A DNA stretch of 64,000 bases, from contig JABELC010000004.1 of assembly GCA_028455995.1 (NCBI GenBank), forward strand, positions 2,604,001-2,668,000, written 5' to 3'. The notes under the pieces are model-generated. The model was not told where the DNA came from, searched no databases, and worked only from the letters and a program-made list of their open reading frames with translations. Shown here in pieces: positions 25,550-37,081 of this stretch. A program made the position numbers and the translations under genes. Within the stretch, counting starts at the first letter, position 1. Every line of letters begins with the position of its first letter. Source of the DNA: Scleromitrula shiraiana (taxonomy: Eukaryota > Ascomycota > Leotiomycetes > Helotiales > Sclerotiniaceae).

Positions 25550-25885
25550 TTAAGTAGATGGGGATGGGAGATGGGGATGGGGGGGTAGAGGGAGGTAGAG
25601 GGAGGTAGGGAAGGATAGATTTAGGGGGGTGGGGTGAGGGAAGAGGAGGGGAATTATTGGGATTGGGATTGGGATTGGGAGAGGATTAGAGAGGGGGAAG
25701 AGGAGGGGAATTATTGGGATTGGTGAGGGGATTGGAGAGAGGATTAGAGAGGGAATTGGGGAGGGGGAAGAGGAGGGGAATTATTGGGATTGGGATTGGG
25801 GAGAGGATTGAAGAAAGGATTGAAGAGAGGATTGAAGAGAGGATTGAGGAGAGGATTAGAGAGGGAATTGGGGAGGGGAATTTGT
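25550..25885 (+). repeat. Purine-rich G-tract minisatellite
   Basis: About 330 bp almost wholly purine/T on the plus strand. The 27-bp block GAAGAGGAGGGGAATTATTG plus GGATTGG occurs at about 25640, 25697 and 25767, with GAGAGGATTGA units between and after. The GGGATTGGGATTGGGATTGG run at about 25659-25679 has four G-triplets with 3-nt loops, a classic G-quadruplex pattern. Confidence 0.85.
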
Positions 25886-27723
25886 AGAACGATAAATGAA
25901 TGGCTTCAGTCTAAGGGGGGAATTTTTTTCAAAAAAAAAAAAAAAACAAAAAAATAGAATCAAGAATTGACCTTAACCTCCCCTCCCCGATGGCTATTGT
26001 ACTATAGCTGTGGAATTTTCGTTCATTCTTTTGTTCATCCTTCTATGTAATGTAATGAATGTAAATCGAAGTCTGTAGACTCATGGAGGAAACCAAGTCC
26101 TAGGCTTCTAAATCTTTGTATAGTCACTTGTGTGATATCCTCAAACCCATGTCAAGTTCACGCAAACTCAATCAAACCCAATGTCCGCTTTCACATCATC
26201 AGGTATTGAGTAGACTTCCATTTCCTCACTGGCACACATTTTCTATAGACATAGACATAATGGAGATTCCCATCTCAAATCTCAAGAAGCAAAAATTCAA
26301 CGTCGAGAGCAATCAAAAAACCTCAATTATTTATCGATTTTGATATTGATTGAAAGTTACGCCCTTCCCATTCCGTGCCAAAGATGTATCAATCCATCAA
26401 CCATCCCTTCCAGACCAAGCAAAAAAAGTTTCATTTCATTTTCTCCATGCTCCTCATGTGATTGCCAATTCGTATCTAGATCGTGCGAAAGTCGGATTGA
26501 AGAGAAAAGGAGGATTTTTTGGTGGATCGAATGTCAAGCATATAAAAAAGGACATCGATGTAGCGTAGGTAAGAGGTGAGGGCGAGGAGAGGTTGGAATG
26601 GAAATTGTTTGCTGTTGAGGAGATTGTGCATCTACAAACCGATACGAGTCTTTCTCCAATGTCTTCGCTTTGCGTTGTATCTATCGTAATCTGTTAGTTG
26701 GATTTCTTTATAGTCCATCCGATTCCTTAATCAAGTCATGTTGATATGGAGAGTTCGAGAAGTTGGTGAATGCCAGATTTGAGGTGCTGATTTTGGGGAA
26801 ATCGCAAAGTATAACATACCGGATGGTGTTACCGGTTCTCAATCGGATCCATTGTGGAATGGGTCTGTTTTGCTTTTGAGCTTTGGCAAGCTTTTGCTTG
26901 GTACGGAAGGACTTTTGGGACTATTCGGTATAACAGATTAGCATTTATAACATTCTCCAAGTTGTGCGATTCCTCCTCATTTCGATGCCATTATTGGATT
27001 GTTGGGTTTCGAGATATGAACGTCGTCAATCTTAAACTTCGCGCCCATCCACCTGAAATCCATCGAAACCAGTAAATCCTCCAACTCAGACAGATTGACC
27101 AATCCAGCTAGGAAATATGAATGGTACATACCGGCATCGTGAGTACAAGTCGCCTATGGTCGATTTTGTCGTGTCGTTGCTTGTTATCAAGATACCCTCC
27201 TAATTGATTAGAATCTCGATGTTCCACCACACTAAAATTTCTGACGAGGGCTTTCTAACTTGATAGCCCTTCAGCGCCTCAGGCCACAATGTTATTTATC
27301 TCCTTGGCCCAATTTGGAAGAAGTGACTCGAGAATAAGGTTCTGACTAATCATCGGAGCTTCATGATCCCGAGGATGCAGCTGATTGGAAATATGGTAAG
27401 GTGTAAAGTCAAAGGAAGTTGTAGAGAAGGTCATTCACCTGAGAAGAAAGTACTCGGTATATTCCCTTCAAACGTAACGTTAACGACTACATAACGATCA
27501 AGAAGATTCACAGCAGATAACGACAATAAGCGAAGTTTGCTGGAAATCTTCTCGAGAGGAAGAATAAGATCTCTAGGACAAAGAAAGGAGATACCTTCGG
27601 AAGATAAGGATAAGGGGACAGCTAAGCATAGTTATTTAGTTTCAGGACAGCCTGCCAGCGATAGGAGAGAATATTTAAGGAAGGAAAGTGGGAAAGGGAA
27701 ACAGAATTTGAAGAACCGCAAAG

Positions 27724-28520
27724 ATGGGTGCAAGTGTTTCGTGGCTGTCGGGGATGTTATTTGCAAAGAAGGAGATTCGAATATTGATCTTAGGACTGGT
27801 AAGTTGGAGATCTGGCTTGGGATGTAGCAATGGAGAAGCTGACAGGTCTGCGACTTTCACAGGATAACGCTGGAAAAACTACATTATTATACAGACTGAA
27901 GGTTTGTGATTACCCATACACTCTAGGCGACAGGATACGGATCACTAACAGTTATACATAGATTGGAGAAGTGGTAACGACAATACCAACAATAGGATTT
28001 AACGTCGAATCGGTCACATATAAAAACCTAAATTTCAACGTCTGGGTATGACAAATTTCTCTTCATCTTAGCCCCCCTCTTAATTCACAATCTAATATTC
28101 AACCTTAGGATCTTGGGGGCCAAACATCCATCCGACCATACTGGCGATGTTATTATGCCAACACAGCCGCCGTAATCTTCGTGATTGATTCTACAGATAT
28201 CGATCGATTAGGGACGGCTTCCGAAGAACTAGCCGCCATGCTAAACGAAGATGAATTAAAAGATGCGGCATTATTAGTATTTGCCAATAAACAGGATCAG
28301 CCAGGGGCGAAGGGAGCGGGAGAGATTAGCGAGGCGTTAAGGCTGGGGGAGCTGCGGGATAGGAATTGGAGTATTGTGGCTTGTAGTGCGGTGGACGGGA
28401 GTGGTGTGGATGAGGGTATGGATTGGCTTGTGGTATGTCTCTCAATTTTCTTATATCTTGTGGAGTGGATAGACTAACTGACTTGTGTGCAAATAGCAAA
28501 CGGTACAGCAAGAATCGTAA
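27724..28520 (+). CDS. ARL1: ADP-ribosylation factor-like GTPase Arl1
   Basis: Five exons, 27724-27798, 27863-27901, 27962-28045, 28109-28432 and 28497-28520, give 181 aa, the usual Arl1 length. Gly2 follows the start Met and should be N-myristoylated. Nucleotide motifs are all present: GLDNAGKT (24-31), PTIGFN switch I, WDLGGQ (66-71), NKQD (126-129) and CSA near the end. The sequence around switch II, GGQTSIRPYWRCYY, is typical of Arl1 and separates it from Arf1 and Arl2/3. Arl1 acts at the trans-Golgi, recruiting GRIP-domain golgins. The 24-nt last exon encodes only QTVQQES, but it keeps the amphipathic C-terminus expected of the family. The start is fixed by the myristoylation motif. Confidence 0.95.
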
Positions 28521-29500
28521 TACATAATTAGAAGAAAAGAGAGTAGAATGAGAATAATGGCCTTGTATCATCACATAACATACCGACCAACTAGCCAATA
28601 AACCAACCGACCGATTGAATATCCACCGGCAGAGAAACCTCATTATTCTCCGATTAGAAGAACAAGAATAATAGTCATGACCGCTAATAGGTCAAGTTTT
28701 GCATTACATTAGCGTTATACAGATATATTTTGTTATTATATAAAACGAATTTTTAGTGTGTAGGTCATTGCATTCAATGAGATTAGTTGCTGGTTTACAA
28801 ATCCTTAGCACTCGCTATAATTACCTACAGTACGATCTCCTGCTGGAAGTATACAGGAAATTTCACTAGTATGAAACCTTAGCCACCACAATCAATTTAC
28901 CAAAATCGGTTTTTGGCAAGTAGTCTTTGATTATCTTTCATTATTCATATATTCCAGGAATCTAGCCACTGCCTACCTCCTCAGTGTGGCTGATAGACTG
29001 TTTACTCCCATCCCAAACCAACCTGTTTATCCCCAAACCTATTTGTTTCAAGCCCTGTTTTTCCCTTAAAGCTATTCTTTGTTTGTCCAATAACAGACAA
29101 TCTGTTTTTAGGGATTATTTCTTAATCATCTTTCGTTGTTCATATTGAATCTAGCTCCTAACTTAGTATAGTATGTCTGGCAGACTGTTTATCCCTAAAA
29201 CTATTATATATCTAATTGATAAAAGAATATTTGAATCAATATTTGAATCAATATATATCTTATTACATGTAGTGTCTGGAAAAGTGTTTTTTTCTTTGGT
29301 TCTTTTGTTTGATGTTCTCGGAAGTTCTCAAACCTTCCTTCATTAATAAATAATCAAACCCAAGTTATTTCCTCATCTCAATAAAGTACAACAACCTTAG
29401 ATTTTCAAGTAGCATTTGTAACAACAGCACCTTCTTCTTCCACTAAGACGTTACACCTACACCAAATCACCATCAAAAGCTTCATCTCAATACTCTCAAC
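28521..29500. other. Intergenic with diverged direct repeat
   Basis: 3' flank of ARL1 and upstream DNA of the zinc-ribbon ORF. A diverged direct repeat of about 75 bp lies at 28931-29005 and 29123-29195 (see that entry). No coding signal. Confidence 0.6.
28931..29195. repeat. Diverged direct repeat, two about 75-bp copies
   Basis: Copy A (about 28931-29005) and copy B (about 29123-29195) share ATCTTTC(A/G)TT(A/G)TTCATAT, then GAATCTAGC, then a variable part and finally GACTGTTTA. The copies are about 190 bp apart and clearly diverged, so this is an old duplication or the relic of an element. Confidence 0.55.
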
Positions 29501-30124
29501 ATGACATCTACGCTTTCCTACATTCCACTAAAATGCTGGAATTGCGGCAGAACACATAAATATACTGATGATTTCTGTTTATCTTGTAATGGATGGACTC
29601 TTCCACTTCGTGAGCTAGTGGTTCCTGGAAAGGATATCGGTTGGAAAATTTTCATGATTACGGCAACCGATCCCGAGTAAGTCAAGAGCGAACAGTTCAG
29701 AAACATAGATATTGCCATCAGAAATGATCAGTATACCGCAGTTCTTGGTGCTGAATCTCCAGGTGGTGCACATGGTGCGGATAGGACATCGAGGACCTTG
29801 GTCTTCCGATACAAACCTGGAGGAGACAAGACACTGTCGTATACCAAGTTGGGCCACGCCATCCCCATGGCCAGCTCTAGGGAATGGAAAAACATCAAAC
29901 CTTCTGACTGGGAGCAGCTCGAGGAAATATTAGGAGTGGTGAAAATTACACATTCATGTGAGCTTTCCCTCTCCCCCAACAAGAAGTGCAGTCTGTTCAG
30001 CATAAACGCTAACTTACAAAATAGTGCCAAAGACTATCTCCAAGCCAGAACAGCTTTGCTAGAAGGTGCTAAACCAGATACAAGTGGTGGCAGGTTGGAT
30101 AAGTACTTGTTGTATGTGGGATAG
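29501..30124 (+). pseudogene. Zinc-ribbon-like hypothetical ORF interrupted by in-frame TAA
   Basis: The frame from ATG 29501 runs to a TAG at 30124 (208 codons) with a single internal TAA at codon 60 (29678-29680). The N-terminal part has a C-x2-C-x10-C-x2-C pattern (Cys12, 15, 26, 29), suggesting a small zinc ribbon. The second part is polar with no family I recognise. Three readings are possible: a nonsense mutation; a 24-nt segment with intron ends (GTAAGT at 29677, TTCAG at 29696-29700) whose removal keeps the frame but is far below normal fungal intron size; or a 75-nt intron from a weak GTTCCT donor at 29621 to the CAG at 29695. A second intron-like segment (GTGAGC 29958 to TAG 30024, with a GCTAAC branch site) would shift the frame and end the protein soon after. 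Confidence 0.45.
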
Positions 30125-30492
30125 GAGGCTGGTCAGTCACATGGGTAGTTGTTACTGGTCTTGAGCTTTCGGCACTAGCTCTTCGATTTTGGCCTTTGTA
30201 CAAGAAATTGGAAGTTTTGTGTATTGGTTGTTTTTTCATGTGAAGTATCTCGGGGCATTTCGGTTGGTTTACATTTATGCTTATGTACAACCAATCCGTT
30301 CAACTTAGCCAGTCCTTTTCTACAAACAGTTTCATGTGCTAAATCACGTTATTGACTCAGCAATTTTGCTAAAATGATTTTTTGTTCCTTTCTACAGAAA
30401 ACTTTTCACATTTCAAACTTGCTATACTTGTACAAAAGAAGTCTGAGATTGAATATTGTGAAGAGCACAAACTTTGACTGAGCTAACTATAA
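30125..30492. other. Intergenic
   Basis: Short convergent gap between the zinc-ribbon ORF and the kinase pseudogene. Nothing recognisable. Confidence 0.5.
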
Positions 30493-31843
30493 CTATATAC
30501 TAATCACTTTAAACCATCGAATGAATTTCCTATCATGTTTATCATGTTTGTTGTTTTGTTCATCTTCGTCTGAATCTTCTTCCGGGTCCGTAAGATCGGG
30601 GTCAAACACATCATGATGTTCATGCGGCCACCCCATATCGACCTCCATAAACTCTTTTCTTGCCTTGTGACATTCACAAAAATATTTTCTATTGAACCAC
30701 TTGTTTACATTATCATTGCCATGCTTACTAAGACGGTGATACCCCCCGAAGTGCCATAACTTCCCGATATCCAATATGAGCTTCTTCATCGGTTCCCAAT
30801 CCTTCTTATTGAATGTTGGGGGACATAATTCCCGCATGGCTTCCTCATGGCCGAGTAGCGAGGGACCGCGAATGACCTCTACCCACCAGGGGAAATAGCC
30901 AGCCGTTTCCCAATCAATAATTGCGGTGATCTTCCACTTTCTCTCTGCATTGCCATTCGAAACGAATATATTTGAGCATTCAAATCGCCGTGGGTCAAGA
31001 CATATGGTCCATTATCCTTAGGAAACTTTGCCTTGAGGTTGGCTATTTTTTCATCCGCGTCTTTAACCCATGCGTCTCGCACCGCGGGATCATCAAGTCC
31101 AGCCGCATTCTTCTGCCATTTTTCCATTAAAAGAGATTTGCGAATGGCAGGAGTCAAGTTTTCCAACCATTCTTCTTCATTGCGTCCTGTCTTAATACAA
31201 CCTAATCCTGTACAGTTGCCAATGAGAATATCAAGAAGTTCTCCGCCATCTGCTCTCTGCATGCAGGGACTGGTAAGCTGGCGGAATTTCTTGACATGCT
31301 CCGTGAAATTGAGTGCAAGGTCATGGAGCTGTTCATCGCAAAGATCATCAACTGCGTCATACAGAGCCTTTCCTTCCGCCCGGGACATCATTGTAAAATG
31401 AAACTTCCCATCCTTTCCCCCAAACCTGTACATCTCCACAAGAGGAACACCTAAATTTGCTTCCCGAATAAGCTTTTGTGTCGTATAGTCCTTTGACATA
31501 GAAAAATAAGGGATGTTTACTTCATCCCTCAGCAGCCATCGCCCACCCGGACCGCCAAGTTCCCAAAAAGCACAATTCTTTTGAATATATTTGACCTTTA
31601 CACGTGAAGTATATCCACTCATGGCGTGTTCACAATTCGCCCCACAAATATAACATACTTCCTCCTGTGTCATGAACCAGGTGTATAAGATCTTTGGGAT
31701 CAACTCCAGGATGGTCTATAGCGTAAAAAATCAATACAGAACTATTTTATGTCTTGAATATTGATTTACTTCCAGGTATTGTCAAATTCTAGTCTGGAAT
31801 GGATGACCTTAGGAGGTAATCTCTTGATATCTTTCTTCTCCAT
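30493..31843 (-). pseudogene. Aminoglycoside-phosphotransferase-fold kinase, frameshifted
   Basis: Fragments of a fungal APH-type (protein-kinase-like fold) protein run from ATG 31843 to a TAG at 30493. Visible pieces are an N-terminal exon (31843-31770), a large second part with a glycine-containing N-lobe, the catalytic loop THGDLNAQ and, in another frame, NIFVSNGNAERKWKITAIID and the metal-binding IIDWE, then an acidic tail. The catalytic loop is broken: the HGDLNAQ frame and the NIFV...IIDW frame differ by one base at about 30971-30974, an apparent loss of one A in an A-run. The first intron (GTAAAT...TATAG) also joins out of phase. Two independent lesions make an inactive gene likely. 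Substrate unknown; fungal members of this fold are very diverse. Confidence 0.7.
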
Positions 31844-32874
31844 TGTCGAGGTAGATGAAGCGTGACTGACTGCACTTGACTATTTTTCTAAATTAAGATT
31901 CTGATAGACTCTAATATTGCAAAGCTTAAGGCACTGGTATGTAAAAAGAAAAGGACATCGCTAGCACTATACTTTTATAAACGTTAAGTACAAAGGAAAG
32001 ACAGAAGCCTCCGCGCTTAGGAGACAACATTGATGATAAGAACTTTATACATTTCAAGTAGCTATCATCCACCTTGTAATTCCAACCACAATGAAATCCC
32101 GTTCCCAATATCAAACTTGAAAGTTCAACAAATATTTGAAACGTTAGAAACCTTAATATTAAACACACGCAAAAGATAATGACAAACCGCAAACTTCCTA
32201 TAACTTCATCTCCTTTGTTCTTTTCCTTTGCACACTACGAAAGTCGAGGCGTCAACGCAATGTGCTGCTTCGAAACATTCAGATATCGATCGGGATGCAA
32301 GAAACTGGTAGACGCGACATGGGTTACTCGTACACTATACGGATAACAGCGATATAAAAATACATTCATCTTACAATAATATAACAATGTAAAATCTCTG
32401 GTATGTATGTATGTATGGATCAACTCCTAAATAGATTCCATCGAGCGAATCTCATGATAGAGAAATAGCGACGACATGGCTGGTTGCTTGAGTGAACCGA
32501 GGGATAAGGAAGGGGGAGTTATTTATTCGTTTATTATATATATATGGAGTTAGAGGGAAGCTAGGGGGGAAGGGGACAAAGGACAAAGGAAAAAGGAAAA
32601 AGTAAAGAGTGGGGAATCCATCGGAGTGTACATATATATACACACACACATATATATATATATATGGAAGTGGAATCTTGATTTTTAATACAACAATAAA
32701 TAGCATTGTAAATGAAATCTTGGATCTTGATACAATACCTTTGTAATCGCTGTAATGAATACAAAGACCGATCGATATCTGGCATCTGATTATGTGTTTA
32801 GCCTAACGAGACTAGGTATATATATTATGGATGGATATATATGCGCAGTTTTGAACCCTATCTGTATGGACACT

Positions 32875-32921
<47 letters not shown>

Positions 32922-32923
32922 TT
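32875..32923. repeat. (TTTA)n microsatellite
   Basis: About twelve copies of TTTA. Confidence 0.95.
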
Positions 32924-34119
32924 CAGGGAAAGATGCATAAACATCATGATATAGATAAAAGCATAGATTTTGGAAGATATATGCAATATAATAATTGTGA
33001 TAGTAAATCTCAATACTTATTTACAATAATGGTTTTACTATACTTCAAGTTGGTTCTCGTAAATTCAACCATCATACCGGTACCTGGATGGGAAGTTTTC
33101 GAGCCAGGAGGTTGGCGAGGAGCCTAGACTAGGCGGGGCTAGAAATATATAATGTCGCTAACTGGACATACAGAAGTATACGTTGCTAATCCACCACAAC
33201 TTCATCTAAATATCAGTATTGTACACTAGAATCATAGATAGATGATAGATGAATCTAGATGACGATGGATGGATGGAGCGAAATCCCATTGACAGAATCG
33301 GGGATTTGAAATCCCATGTACAGTAATGTCAGTAAAACGATAGAAATTATATAGTACTTGCTTGTTCTGTGATATCAGATTGGATTGCAATGGACTGGAT
33401 TGGATTGGATTTTTAATCAATGTGAATCTAGATTCGAGATGGGGGATTCATTGATTTGTAAACATTGGTATGTATGTGCATATTCTAGTAGATATGGATA
33501 TAGATGCTGAAATTCGGTATTTGTGGTGTGAGGATTAGATAGAAAGATCCATGATGTTGCGGTAAATCTAGAATAAGAGTTTATACAGTGTAAACTGGTA
33601 GATATTTGTAAGTTTGGATCTTGGATCTTGGATCTTTGAATGATAGTAAGTAGATACATAGATAGATGCGATCAATGTTCATTACGATATGATGTTATGT
33701 TTTGTTAATGAGAGTACAATCCATGGATCTTTCCCCGAAAAATACATAGGTGCTAGATTGGTCTTTTTTTCTTTATTTCCGATATAGTATACATATGAAT
33801 TATTAAGTACTACATATTATGTAGGAGACTAAATGCCCAGCTGCCTTATTGGGTGTAAGTAATAAGTTACATAGTAACTACTTCCGTAATCTCCTTTCCC
33901 TTTCTTTCCCCATGGAGCCTCCGGAGTCCACTGTCGTATAGTATACTGTACTATTACACCAGTCTGTACGTATAAGAGCTCGAATCGGATCGCATCAATG
34001 AGTACTACACAATGAGTACTGCACAATAGCAATAGAAACACATGCATAGATAATAATTGATCTAGAGTAATATAATAGATTGACCGTGATTCGTTGAACG
34101 TATTGAAATGAAACGATAG

Positions 34120-34165
34120 TATGATATGATATGATATGATATGATGATGATGATGATGATGATGA
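34120..34165. repeat. (GATAT)n then (GAT)n microsatellite
   Basis: GATAT pentamers pass into GAT trimers. Confidence 0.9.
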
Positions 34166-34767
34166 ATATGTAACGAGAATTTGCACCATCCATTATTCCA
34201 TAGGTAAGTAAGTGTATTGCGGATTCTTCATGCCCCACAAAATAGAATGAGAGAACCTTGAGAACCTCGAGTCTTACTTGCTTACTTACGATCTGCTGTA
34301 CACGATATTGATGTGCACAATTGACAGGGAAGAAAAGAGGGGGAAACATGGATGAAAGTGGGGATTGTGACGGCATTCCTTTTTGTCCTCTTTGCCTCTC
34401 TTTTTACCAAGATGTAAGAATGTGACTGCAGTCGACATAGAGTGAGAAGTATTGGTATTAATTATGATATTTTTGAATGTATACTTTCGTAGATATATCT
34501 GCTATTATGGGAGAAGGAAAAGGGGAGAGTATCGGTTCATAGGTGGAGGTGGGTGGAATGAGAGTCAAATATGTAAGTACCAAACCAACCAAGCTTTTAG
34601 CGATAAGAAAATAATAATAATAAGTGACGCTAATGATTGTGGAAATGTGGAGAAAGAGAAAGCATGAGGATGGGATGGATGAGATATTAGTATAAGCATA
34701 AGCATAAGCAGAAATTTACCCCTCTATCTTATTTTTGATGTCGATGAAAATACCTAAAACTACTATA

Positions 34768-34822
34768 TAAATACATAGATATAGATATAGATATAGATAT
34801 AAATATAGATATAGATATAAAT
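34768..34822. repeat. (GATATA)n hexamer array
   Basis: Hexamer array with a few AAATATA variants in the catalase upstream region. Confidence 0.85.
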
Positions 34823-35288
34823 ATTTGAAAAAGAAAACATATACAGTATAGTTTAACAAAAGAAAAACATAGAGATAGTGATATATTATGAAATGTAATA
34901 GAATAGAAATTATAATGATAGATGAATATACAATACGGTAAATATCGTGATGGTAAATATGGTAAATATGGTAAATATAGTAGATACGTACCTATTAGGT
35001 GAATTTCTAATTCTAAGTTTAAACTAGAAACGCGGGTAGAACCCTTCGATCTTTTTCCCCTCCAAAGCTAAGCCTTAAGTTATAGGCCATATTCTCGACT
35101 TTTAACCTTTTACTAATATAATAATACGTTCCGTTCCATATATAGTCTCTACAATAGTATACGGAATGCCTTTTCTTATACAACTTTGAAATTAATAAAA
35201 TTTAATTGGTTAATATCTTTTTAACCCCTCCCTCCTTGCTTTACAATTCACTTCTTCCTTCTTTCCATTGATTGAAACACAAATACGT

Positions 35289-35296
35289 TATATAAA
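35289..35296 (+). promoter_or_regulatory. TATA box of catalase gene
   Basis: TATATAAA about 200 nt upstream of the catalase ATG, followed by a C/T-rich leader. Motif match only. Confidence 0.4.
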
Positions 35297-35496
35297 GCTA
35301 TCATCCCACCTTTTCTTGTATCATCCATCTTATTATTCTCTTTCTTTTACTCTATCTCCGAGGGAAATCAATCCATTTATCCATCTATCATCTATTTATT
35401 CTTCCATCTATATCTATCTCTACATTGAATCAAAGACATCAAAGATATCAAATACATCTATCTGAGTTACTTTGAATCTATCTTACTGTAGCAAAC

Positions 35497-37081
35497 ATGG
35501 TTTCCGACGATAAGCCAGCTTCTACCTTCAAATACAATGAAGAACCAGTCTACACAACTTCTAATGGATGTCCTGTAAGACATCCAGAAGAGTATCAACA
35601 AATTGGTAACAATGGTCCTCTTCTCCTTCAAGATTTCCATTTGATCGATTTGTTGGCACATTTCGATCGTGAACGTATTCCAGAGCGTGTTGTACATGCC
35701 AAGGGTGCTGGAGCTTATGGAGGTAAGTCATTTGTGTTCCTTAATATCTTGGACACAATGCTGATAGTTTATTACAGAGTTCGAGGTTACACATGATATC
35801 AGTGATATCACCACAATTGATATGTTGAGCAAAGTTGGCAAGAAGACTCCTCTTGTTACTCGATTCTCGACTGTCGGTGGTGAGAAGGGTTCTCCAGATT
35901 CTGCCAGAGACCCAAGAGGTTTCTCCGTCAAATTTTACACCGAGGAGGGTAATTGGGATTGGGTTTACAACAATACACCTGTTTTCTTCCTTCGAGACCC
36001 TACCAAATTCCCTCTCTTCATCCACACACAAAAGCGAAACCCACAAACAAACTTGAAAGATGCTACCATGTTCTGGGATTACCTTTCTACTCATCAAGAA
36101 GCTGTCCATCAGGTCATGCATCTCTTCAGCGACCGTGGTACCCCATACTCTTACAGACATATGAATGGATACTCAGGTCATACACACAAGTGGCACAAGG
36201 CTGATGGTACCTTCAACTATGTTCAAGTTCATCTCAAGACAGACCAAGGTAGCAAGACATTTAACAATGAGGAGGCTGGTAAGATGGCATCAGAGAACCC
36301 AGATTGGCACACTCAAGACTTGTTCGACCATATCCAAAAGGGTGACTTCCCATCATGGACTGTCTACGTTCAAGTTCTTTCTCCCGAACAAGCCGAAAAA
36401 TTCCGCTGGAACATCTTTGACTTGACCAAGGTCTGGCCACAAGGTGAAGTTCCATTGAGACCTTTCGGAAAGTTGACTCTCAACAGAAATGTTGAGAACT
36501 ACTTTGCTGAAATCGAGCAAGTTGCTTTCTCACCATCTCACTTGGTTCCAGGTGTTGAACCATCTGCAGACCCTGTTCTTCAATCCCGTCTCTTCTCATA
36601 CCCCGATACACACCGTCACCGTCTCGGCGTCAACTACCAACAAATCCCCGTCAATGCTCCTCTCCGAGCATTCAACCCCTACCAACGTGATGGATTCATG
36701 GCCGTCAACGGTAACTACGGTGCAAACCCCAACTACCCATCCTCATACCGCAAGCTCACCCACAAGCCTGTTAAGGTTGTTAACGAGCATGAGAAGTGGG
36801 CCGGCGCAGCCACCAACTCTTTGTTCGAGGTTACCGATGAGGATTACGTCCAAGCTAAGGGTCTATGGGATGTCCTCGGCAAGCAAGAAGGCCAACAAGC
36901 TAACTTCATCGGTAATGTCTCTGGTCACTTATCTGCCGCTAAGGAAGATACCCGTAAGCGTACATATGAGATGTTCAGCCGTGTTGATAAGGAACTCGGT
37001 GCCAAACTTGAAGAGGCAACTGAAAAGTTGGCTCCGGCTCCTGGAAGCAAGGCTGATGGATCGGCTCAATCTCGCTTGTAG
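35497..37081 (+). CDS. Catalase, small-subunit type with peroxisomal signal
   Basis: Two exons, 35497-35722 and 35778-37081 (intron GTAAGT...TACAG), encode 509 aa, typical of small-subunit monofunctional haem catalases. The active-site His is in RVVHAKGAGAYGEF (His67), the catalytic Asn in VYNNTPVFF (about 140-141), and the proximal haem ligand Tyr in RLFSYPDTHRHRLG (Tyr350). It lacks an N-terminal secretion signal and ends in SRL, a good type-1 peroxisomal targeting signal, so it should break down hydrogen peroxide in peroxisomes. It resembles the peroxisomal CatC-like group rather than the large secreted catalases. The upstream region has a TATA box and a long pyrimidine-rich leader, consistent with strong expression; the gene also uses codons typical of well-expressed fungal genes. 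Confidence 0.95.

Larger units (their letters stand above)
24371..27723. other. Intergenic satellite-rich region before ARL1
   Basis: Contains one of the densest simple-repeat clusters in the window (24750-25950), an unrecognised coding-like fragment around 26268-26570, and the likely ARL1 leader (27440-27723). Short frames in 26100-27400 are interrupted by stops and I could not assemble a convincing gene. Confidence 0.6.
31844..35496. other. Long intergenic region upstream of catalase
   Basis: 3.65 kb with no supported gene. It is AT-rich and includes a (TTTA)n tract at 32875-32923, (GATAT)n/(GAT)n at 34120-34165 and (GATATA)n near 34770-34815. The last 250 bp are pyrimidine-rich with a TATA box (35289-35296), consistent with the catalase promoter and leader. 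Confidence 0.6.

Noticed and set aside
35741..36160. 139-codon minus-strand ORF
   Set aside because: Antisense to the catalase exon, which is far better supported.
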